This document shows, in pieces, positions 5,749-11,148 of a stretch of DNA of 11,148 bases. The DNA lies in NCBI GenBank assembly GCA_029287755.1, contig JARFQM010000299.1, positions 1 to 11,148 on the forward strand, in the 5' to 3' direction. The translations under genes and the position numbers were made by a program. This stretch comes from Desulfofustis sp. (GTDB lineage Bacteria; Desulfobacterota; Desulfobulbia; Desulfobulbales; Desulfocapsaceae). The stretch's first letter is position 1; each line of letters starts with the position of its first letter. Under the pieces are notes generated by a model, which searched no databases, was not told where the DNA came from, and saw only the letters and a program-made list of their open reading frames with translations.

Positions 5749-6969
5749 TTATGGCCTGGCGGGTCTGAGCATTTTGTTGGTGACAACGTGGTCCCAAATG
5801 AGATCAGCTGTCTTGATTTTGCTGGTATGGAGCAGTTTTTTCACGCCCGAAGAGTCAATCAGGGTGATCTGATTATTGTCCACTTCAAAACCGGAGGTGG
5901 AGGAGGAAATATCGTTGACGGCAATCAGGTCAAGTCCTTTGGCCAGTAACTTTTTACGTCCTTCTTCCTCAATATTGGAACTTTCGGCGGCGAAACCAAT
6001 CAGCAGTTGTCGGCCATGGTCACGGAGCGCGCCGAGTTCTTTGAGAATATCAGGATTCTGCTCCAGCTCCATGACCAGCGACGAGCGGTCCTTTTTGATT
6101 TTCTGCTCAGATTGGGTTGCCCATCTGAAATCGCTCACTGCAGCTGCTTTTACAATGACAGATTTGTCCCGATACCGCGCCATGACCTCCTGATGCATAT
6201 CCATGGCGGTCGTCACCTTGATCAACTCGACACCGGCCGGGGGCTGCTTGGTTGTAGGACCGCTGATCAGAGTTACCTCTGCGCCTCTTCTGAAGGCCGT
6301 GCGAGCCAGGGCATACCCCATCTTGCCGGAGGAGCGGTTGCTGAGAAAGCGCACCGGATCATAGGGCTCCCTGGTCGGTCCCGCGGTGACCAGCACCCTC
6401 TGCCCCTCGAGGTCCTTGGTGGAAATTTCGCGTAATACATACTCAGCCACCTTTTCCCACTCGGGCAGTCTGCCGCTGCCTTCTTCCCCACACGCCATGA
6501 GCCCGCTCTCCGGCTCTATTACCAGGTAACCAAAATCCTTGAGGATTTTCATATTTCTGGCGGTAGCTGGATGATCATACATCTGCACGTTCATGGCCGG
6601 GCATATGATCACCGGGATACGGGCGGCCAGCACGGTGGTGCTCAGCAGATCGTCGGCCAGGCCATAAGCCAGTCGCGCAATGGTATGGGCGGTAGCCGGC
6701 GCGATCAGAATGCAATCAGCTTCTCTGCTGAGACCGATATGGGAGATGCTGCCCTCCTGCTCGGCACTGAACATGTCTTCAAACACCGGTCGCCCCGATA
6801 GGGAGCCAAAGGTGAGTGGGGAAACGAACTTGGTGGCCGCCGCAGTCATGACCACGTCAACCAGCGCCTCTTCCTTGGCCAAAGCGCTCACCCAGCCGGC
6901 CACCTTGAAGGCGGCAATGGAGCCCGTAACGCCGACGACAATCCTTTTTCCCGCAAATGAAGGGGTCAT
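5749..6969 (-). CDS. coaBC: Bifunctional phosphopantothenoylcysteine decarboxylase / phosphopantothenate-cysteine ligase
   Basis: Cytoplasmic flavoprotein catalysing two successive steps of coenzyme A synthesis: CTP-dependent joining of cysteine to 4'-phosphopantothenate (CoaB part), then FMN-dependent decarboxylation to 4'-phosphopantetheine (CoaC part). Length, 406 residues, equals the E. coli enzyme. CoaC comes first: GVTGSIAAFK (13-22), the catalytic His77 in SHIGL, Asn127 in PAMN, and Cys160 in the MACGEEGSGR clamp. CoaB follows: TAGPTREPYDPVRFLSNRSSGKMG (195-218) with Asn211, KAAAVSDF (274-281) and the KIKK lysines (290-293). These correspond to E. coli His75, Asn125, Cys158, Asn210 and Lys289, so the protein should be active. 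It lies 40 bases after the Bax inhibitor family gene and 58 before the QTMAN-like gene, probably cotranscribed. Confidence 0.96.
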   Translation of the reverse strand: MTPSFAGKRIVVGVTGSIAAFKVAGWVSALAKEEALVDVVMTAAATKFVSPLTFGSLSGRPVFEDMFSAEQEGSISHIGLSREADCILIAPATAHTIARLAYGLADDLLSTTVLAARIPVIICPAMNVQMYDHPATARNMKILKDFGYLVIEPESGLMACGEEGSGRLPEWEKVAEYVLREISTKDLEGQRVLVTAGPTREPYDPVRFLSNRSSGKMGYALARTAFRRGAEVTLISGPTTKQPPAGVELIKVTTAMDMHQEVMARYRDKSVIVKAAAVSDFRWATQSEQKIKKDRSSLVMELEQNPDILKELGALRDHGRQLLIGFAAESSNIEEEGRKKLLAKGLDLIAVNDISSSTSGFEVDNNQITLIDSSGVKKLLHTSKIKTADLIWDHVVTNKMLRPARP

Positions 6970-7009
6970 CTCAGTGAGTCAGGGCCTGGCGGTGCGCTGC
7001 AGCCGCGCG

Positions 7010-7717
7010 TTAATCACGGCTGCCGCCGAAAAACCTGAGCAGCATGAGAAACAGGTTGATGAAATCGAGGTAGAGGGCCAGTGCTCCCATAATCGACCCC
7101 TTGGTGATGGCCTCCCGCCCCTGGGCCATGATACCTTCCTCGCCCATCCGTTTTATCTTCTGCACATCATAGGCGGTCAGGCCGGTGAATATGAACACGC
7201 CGATCAATGAGGTAACCCAATAGACCCCTGGGCTTTTCAGGAAGATATTAACGATTGAGGCAATGATCAGGCCAATGAGCCCCATGAACAGAAATGATCC
7301 CCAGCCGGACAAATCACGCTTGGTCACCAGTCCGTACACCGCCATGGCTCCGAACATGCCTGCCGTGATCACGAAGGTGGAGGCGATTGAAGTATTCGTG
7401 TATCTGAGAAAAATAGTGGAAAAGAAAAGCCCGTTGAGGGCAGAATAGCCAACGAACAGGGCCGAGGCGGTCGAGGCCTGGATCTTGTCGATGCGGGCCG
7501 AGAGAAAGAACACCAGCCCCAGGGTTCCAAGGGCGATGATCAGAAAAAACGGTGAGTTGATGATTCGCACGGCAAGTCCGCTGGCCGCGGTGCCGTAGGC
7601 TACCAGCTCTGTAATTCCAAGACCTGCAGCCATCCAGTTGAATACATTGGCTAGGATAATTGAGGCTGCTTCCAGCTTCGCCTGGGTAATGGTGATTGCT
7701 TGTGTTTCTGTCTGCAT
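7010..7717 (-). CDS. Bax inhibitor-1 / YccA family membrane protein
   Basis: Integral inner-membrane protein of about 235 residues with seven predicted membrane helices, the family's normal size. The family signatures are TKRDLSGWGSFLFMGLIGL, FTGLTAYDVQKIK and ALYLDFINLFLMLLRFFG. The two Asp in these last motifs (D184 and D218) match the di-aspartyl pair that acts as pH sensor and gate of the calcium leak in B. subtilis YetJ. Bacterial members are often linked to FtsH or membrane quality control, but a role here is inference. The start at 7717 is preferred because GGAG lies about 8 bases before it. An ATG four codons upstream (7729) overlaps that Shine-Dalgarno sequence and has none of its own. 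It sits between the sugar-phosphate transferase and coaBC in one direction. Confidence 0.92.
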   Translation of the reverse strand: MQTETQAITITQAKLEAASIILANVFNWMAAGLGITELVAYGTAASGLAVRIINSPFFLIIALGTLGLVFFLSARIDKIQASTASALFVGYSALNGLFFSTIFLRYTNTSIASTFVITAGMFGAMAVYGLVTKRDLSGWGSFLFMGLIGLIIASIVNIFLKSPGVYWVTSLIGVFIFTGLTAYDVQKIKRMGEEGIMAQGREAITKGSIMGALALYLDFINLFLMLLRFFGGSRD

Positions 7718-7743
7718 GTGACTCTCCATCTTGATCTATTTGG

Positions 7744-9153
7744 TTAATACGCCCCGTCTCTTTTGAACATGATGTAAACGGTTCTTAGGATGATTTTTAT
7801 ATCTGTCCAGAGCGAGTAGTTCAATATATACCAGTCATCTAGATTCACCCGCTCCTGGTAATCATCGATATCCGAGCGCTTACTCACCTGCCAGGGACCG
7901 GTAATGCCGGGCTTCATCGAACAGTAGCGGCCGGCGCTTTCCCGGTAAAAAGCCGCGAGTTCGCCGCCCACTATGGGCCGGGCCCCGACAACGCTCATAT
8001 CGCCCTTCAACACATTAATGAATTGGGGGAATTCATCAAGGCTGGTCTTGCGTAATAGTTTGCCGATTCTGGTAATGCGCGGGTCGTTTTTGAGTTTGAA
8101 AGTCTGTTCCCACTCCTCCTTCAAATCTGGATCTTCTTTCAGAAGTTCCGCCAGCTCGCGATCGGCCCCCACCCGCATGGTCCTGAATTTGAGACAATCA
8201 AAATCTTTACCAGCGGCAGTGATTCGTTTGTGCCGGTAAATTACAGGGCCACGGTCTTCGAGTTTTATAAGCATGCTGATGAGCAGCATCAAGGGCGAAC
8301 TGACAATCAGAACGGAGAGGGAGAAAAGTACATCAAACCCCCGTTTCCATTCGGTATGGGGATTGAAATTGAGAATCAGTATTTTCCCCAGGCTCTGGAC
8401 TTCCGCATGATGCAGTCCAAAGACGTAAAGATCGGGTACCAGATAGATTCTCGCACCGAGTGATCTGCATTCACGCAGGATCGAAAATATTTTCCTCTCA
8501 GCCCTCATCGGCAGGGCAATATACACATAGTCGATATCGTTTTTACTCAGATAGTCGGGAAGCATACCGATATCTCCAAGAACCGGTTTGCCCATCCTCG
8601 TCAGACGAGGTTCTTCGCTGACTTTATCATCAAAAAATCCCATAATCTCAATACCGGCCCAGGGAATGGTTTCCAGTTCCCTCATGAGGCTCAGGCCAAG
8701 ATCCCCTGCCCCAGCGATGACGGCCCGGCGAACATTCTTGCCGCGCTGTCGATAATAGCGCAGGATTTTGCGTGCCAGCATGTGAACGATGAAGAGTATG
8801 ATCGGGGTGGTTGTCGACCAGATCATGAAGACTACTCGTGAATAGCCCTCTGAAATTTTAAAGATGAAGAAATAGAACAGCAAGAGGCCGATAATGGCAA
8901 CCCAGGCCCTAATGATCACATAAAATTCTTTATAGAATTTCCAGCCTCTCCAGGACCGGTAGAGCTGAAACGACTGGAACGTCACAAGGCAAAGCACGAA
9001 GGTAATAATCACCAGGCGGGTATAGTAGTCGCTCCATGGTACCCGGTACCAGTAGACCAAGGCCCAGAGATATCCGACCACCAACAGACAATCGACCAGG
9101 TGCAGAAGTCTGGCCATCAGGGAACTCTGCTCGCGCAGATTTGTTGAAAGCAT
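7744..9153 (-). CDS. Polyprenyl-phosphate sugar-phosphate transferase (WbaP-like, initiates polysaccharide repeat units)
   Basis: Transfers a hexose-1-phosphate from a UDP-sugar to undecaprenyl phosphate at the inner membrane, starting an O-antigen, capsule or exopolysaccharide repeat unit. The 469-residue product has four or five N-terminal membrane helices (about 17-130) and a Rossmann-like CoA_binding_3 domain with GAGDLG (148-153). After the re-entrant helix (274-297) comes the catalytic bacterial sugar transferase domain: KFRTM (322-326), SLDEFPQ with the catalytic Asp373-Glu374 pair, VVGARP (388-393), KPGITGPWQVSKRS (414-427) and the C-terminal DGAY. The layout matches WbaP; galactose versus glucose cannot be decided. 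The upstream Shine-Dalgarno sequence is poor, and Met13 (9117) is an alternative start. It follows two glycosyltransferases, consistent with a polysaccharide locus. Confidence 0.93.
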   Translation of the reverse strand: MLSTNLREQSSLMARLLHLVDCLLVVGYLWALVYWYRVPWSDYYTRLVIITFVLCLVTFQSFQLYRSWRGWKFYKEFYVIIRAWVAIIGLLLFYFFIFKISEGYSRVVFMIWSTTTPIILFIVHMLARKILRYYRQRGKNVRRAVIAGAGDLGLSLMRELETIPWAGIEIMGFFDDKVSEEPRLTRMGKPVLGDIGMLPDYLSKNDIDYVYIALPMRAERKIFSILRECRSLGARIYLVPDLYVFGLHHAEVQSLGKILILNFNPHTEWKRGFDVLFSLSVLIVSSPLMLLISMLIKLEDRGPVIYRHKRITAAGKDFDCLKFRTMRVGADRELAELLKEDPDLKEEWEQTFKLKNDPRITRIGKLLRKTSLDEFPQFINVLKGDMSVVGARPIVGGELAAFYRESAGRYCSMKPGITGPWQVSKRSDIDDYQERVNLDDWYILNYSLWTDIKIILRTVYIMFKRDGAY

Positions 9154-9205
9154 TTATAACAGCACGCGAAATGATCGCCTTAAGTGTCCACCGTCGTCAC
9201 TACCC

Positions 9206-10183
9206 CTACAGTTGTTTTTTTTCCCACCAACTCTTATTCATACTGAGTTTTGCGGCCAGTGATGCGGGCAGTAGACGATGAGTTCTTCCGAGTCGGTAAC
9301 CACAGAATTTCAAACCAACTCTTACCATAAAATCCCCGATCATTCTATAACTTCGGCGCCCCCAGAGATAGGTTAGCCCTGACTGCACATAATCAAGCCC
9401 TCTTCCGCCGGCGCCGCCATAGGCTTCCAGGAGCCATCGCTGGCTGTCGTGGAAGACCCCGACATCGAAGTATCTGCAGAAATCTTCGCTCCACGAGTAG
9501 TTGTGGGAGTGATATACAGCGGCCTCAGCGCAATAGGCTATCTTGCCGCCGTATTTGAGCAGTTTACCCGCTGCGCAACTGTCTTCGCCAAAGATCAGAT
9601 CTTCCTCAAAATAACCTATTTCAGCCAGGCTGGAACGGCGGTAGGCGGCGCAGGAATTGGAGACAAATACGGTTTGAAAGCCCAGTTCTTCCCTGTCCGC
9701 GAAAGATCGTAGCTGGGATTGCCCCGGATAGTTGAAATCCCTGAGATGAGCCGCGATATCAGTGGCCTGAAACGACGGCAGCTGGCGGCCATAACTCAGA
9801 CAGATCTCCTCGGATTCCCTGAACGGTGTGGTGAGTTTTCCGAGCATATCCCGTGATGCCGGCAGTACATCCTGAGTAAGGAACACCAGAATGTCTCCCT
9901 GGGCCATCTGAGCCGCCCGTGTTCTGGTACCCCCATGGTCGAAGCTGTCGCGCTCGATGCGGTGAACAGTGGCTCCGTAGCTGGCTGCGATTGCAACGGT
10001 ATCATCCTCCGAAGCAGAATCAACCACCATGATCTCATCGGCCCGCAGAGACTGAATCTTCAAACCGGCCAGCAGCTCCCTCAGCTCAGCAGAGCCGTTT
10101 CTGGTGGGTATAATGATGGATATGCTCATCGCAGTTCGCTCCGGCACACCAGGCTCCGCACCTTGCTCAACAGGCACATTCAT
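9206..10183 (-). CDS. Family 2 glycosyltransferase, rhamnosyltransferase-like
   Basis: A 325-residue GT-A fold enzyme that probably adds one sugar to a lipid-linked polysaccharide intermediate on the cytoplasmic face of the inner membrane. Seen in order: ISIIIPTRNG (21-30), VDSASEDDT (54-62), FDHGGTRTRA (81-90), FLTQDVLP (101-108), where TQD takes the place of the usual DxD, and FGEDSCAAGKLLKYG (198-212) with the acidic ED motif. DHGGTR followed by a TQD site is common in rhamnosyltransferase-like GT2 proteins, hence the call; the sugar is not proven. Its ATG overlaps the upstream gene's stop as ATGA, supporting coupled translation from 10183. A second candidate start, Met19 at 10129, lies right before the conserved domain and has a distant GGAG. 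Confidence 0.88.
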   Translation of the reverse strand: MNVPVEQGAEPGVPERTAMSISIIIPTRNGSAELRELLAGLKIQSLRADEIMVVDSASEDDTVAIAASYGATVHRIERDSFDHGGTRTRAAQMAQGDILVFLTQDVLPASRDMLGKLTTPFRESEEICLSYGRQLPSFQATDIAAHLRDFNYPGQSQLRSFADREELGFQTVFVSNSCAAYRRSSLAEIGYFEEDLIFGEDSCAAGKLLKYGGKIAYCAEAAVYHSHNYSWSEDFCRYFDVGVFHDSQRWLLEAYGGAGGRGLDYVQSGLTYLWGRRSYRMIGDFMVRVGLKFCGYRLGRTHRLLPASLAAKLSMNKSWWEKKQL

Positions 10184-10989
10184 ATCCGCAGCACACGCAC
10201 CGCCAGGTATTTAGCCACGGCCCAGATCAGATATGGAGAGCGGTGCTTCAAATTCAGCAAGATATCGTTTTTAGAAGCGAGGCAACGTATCTGATGGGAG
10301 ATTTCTTTTCTGTTGCCGGCCCAGCCCCTGGCGTGAAATGCCTCGACAGTGGGAGCATAGAGCAGTTCCCATCCCTTTTTTCTAAGACGAAGGCTGAGAT
10401 CGATATCCTCTTTATACATGAAAAACGATTCGTCGAACACATTGGGGAGCTCGTCTCGCAGGGCGCTCATTCTGCAGACCATGAAGGCGCCGCACAGAGC
10501 CGGCACGTCCTCTTCAAGGCGGAAATTTTCAGCGTTCTGCGCTCCCTGACCACGGTCGTACCAGCGTCCGTACCAGCTCCTGAATATGCCGGTGGAATCG
10601 AGCAGGCCGGTGGGCCTGTCTGCGCCGACATCAAACCCCTTTAGTCTGCCGCCGAGAATGCCAACCCTCTCGCGGGCCGAGAGAATCGCCAGGGCTGACT
10701 GGAAACTGTCCGGTTCAAGGAAGGTGTCTGGATTCATCACACAGACATAGTCCTCAGCGCCGCCAATGTGTGTGAAGCCGACGTTGTTGGCGGCCGCAAA
10801 CCCGATATTTTCTCGGAGGACAACCTCGCAGTCTGCCCTGCCGGAATACCGGTCGAGATAGGAAGTATGTGCCGATCCGCTGTCTACGATGACGATCCGG
10901 TCCGGCGCGGATGTCTGCCTATCAAGTGAGTCGAAGCACCTGTCGATAAAGGGTTCGGAATTATGAGTGACGATGATGACGCTCAACAT
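10180..10989 (-). CDS. Family 2 glycosyltransferase
   Basis: A 269-residue GT-A fold glycosyltransferase, presumably building the same surface polysaccharide as its neighbours. It opens with LSVIIVTHNSEPFIDRC (2-18), then IVDSGS (34-39), LRENIGFAAANNVGF (58-72) and the metal and nucleotide-sugar site MNPDTF (85-90). Next come CGAFMVCR (166-173) and FFMYKEDIDLSLRLRKKGW (189-207), whose ED pair contains the likely catalytic base. This pattern is the WcaA/RfbF-like group of GT2 that often transfers rhamnose, but the sugar is not determined. No strong Shine-Dalgarno sequence precedes the ATG at 10989. The 3' end overlaps the next glycosyltransferase by 4 bases. It is the first complete gene of the minus-strand set, which probably begins outside the window. 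Confidence 0.88.
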   Translation of the reverse strand: MLSVIIVTHNSEPFIDRCFDSLDRQTSAPDRIVIVDSGSAHTSYLDRYSGRADCEVVLRENIGFAAANNVGFTHIGGAEDYVCVMNPDTFLEPDSFQSALAILSARERVGILGGRLKGFDVGADRPTGLLDSTGIFRSWYGRWYDRGQGAQNAENFRLEEDVPALCGAFMVCRMSALRDELPNVFDESFFMYKEDIDLSLRLRKKGWELLYAPTVEAFHARGWAGNRKEISHQIRCLASKNDILLNLKHRSPYLIWAVAKYLAVRVLRI

Positions 10990-11018
10990 TAGACAAAGAT
11001 CGGCTCAACACGGAGCCA

Positions 11019-11147
11019 TCAGCAGAAGATGGAGAGATACCAGCTGAGCAGTAAATTGTTTTTCCCCTCTCCGGTCCGCCTCGACATTATTGATTTGATG
11101 ACTTCCCGCTCGGAGACAACAATTTTGGCCCGAAATTGAGCCGAGGA
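11019..11147 (-). CDS. Possible C-terminal fragment of an upstream gene (unrecognised)
   Basis: A minus-strand frame enters from the right edge and stays open for 42 codons to a TGA at 11019-11021, ending EGKNNLLLSWYLSIFC. Composition is plausible (FRAKIVVSEREVIKSIM, then a hydrophobic tail). The strand and place fit a further member of the polysaccharide gene set, 29 bases before the next start. A second minus-strand frame is also open here, so coding is not proven. I recognise no family. Confidence 0.3.
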   Translation of the reverse strand, partial: SSAQFRAKIVVSEREVIKSIMSRRTGEGKNNLLLSWYLSIFC

Positions 11148-11148
11148 T

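Noticed and set aside
9215..9222. Run of eight T's as a terminator
   Set aside because: It lies inside the 3' end of a glycosyltransferase gene, encoding the Glu-Lys-Lys region on the minus strand, and has no preceding GC-rich hairpin in either direction.

Overview
The window looks like a chromosomal piece of a Gram-negative bacterium: it has periplasmic-binding-protein transport, an undecaprenyl-phosphate sugar transferase and surface-polysaccharide glycosyltransferases. The lineage is inference. Apparent selenocysteine use in a core enzyme, next to branched-chain amino acid type (LIV) transporters and CoaBC, would fit a deltaproteobacterium (Desulfobacterota), but no marker gene here fixes it.

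Left third, 1-3133, minus strand: a LIV/HAAT-family ABC importer operon in the order substrate-binding protein, LivH permease, LivM permease, and then probably the first codons of LivG running off the left edge. A strong stem-loop sits between the binding-protein gene and livH. Region 3134-3427 is a divergent control region with two palindromes, a TATAAT box and a good ribosome binding site for nadA.

Centre, 3428-4489, plus strand: nadA (quinolinate synthase), the main discovery. The frame is interrupted by one TGA at codon 299. This is exactly where the first Cys of the C-terminal CxxCxxC motif belongs (C291 in E. coli). Past the TGA the same frame continues with the conserved [10 protein letters not shown] segment to a normal stop, giving 353 residues, the usual length. 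Without readthrough the protein loses its third [4Fe-4S] ligand (C305). A small GC-rich stem-loop with a GG-containing loop lies 20 nt past the TGA, where a bacterial SECIS element should be. The best reading is a selenoprotein NadA with a UxxCxxC motif. The first two positions of that motif form a redox-switch disulfide in the E. coli enzyme.

Right two thirds, 4596 to the right edge, minus strand: a closely spaced set transcribed leftwards. It starts with two family 2 glycosyltransferases overlapping by ATGA, then a WbaP-like polyprenyl-phosphate sugar-phosphate transferase, a Bax inhibitor-1 family membrane protein, CoaBC (two steps of coenzyme A synthesis) and a DUF3524/QTMAN-type glycosyltransferase that may mannosylate queuosine in tRNA. 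The first three genes look like the end of a surface or exopolysaccharide locus that continues off the right edge. The last three are housekeeping or modification genes in the same direction. No RNA genes, insertion sequences or CRISPR arrays were seen.
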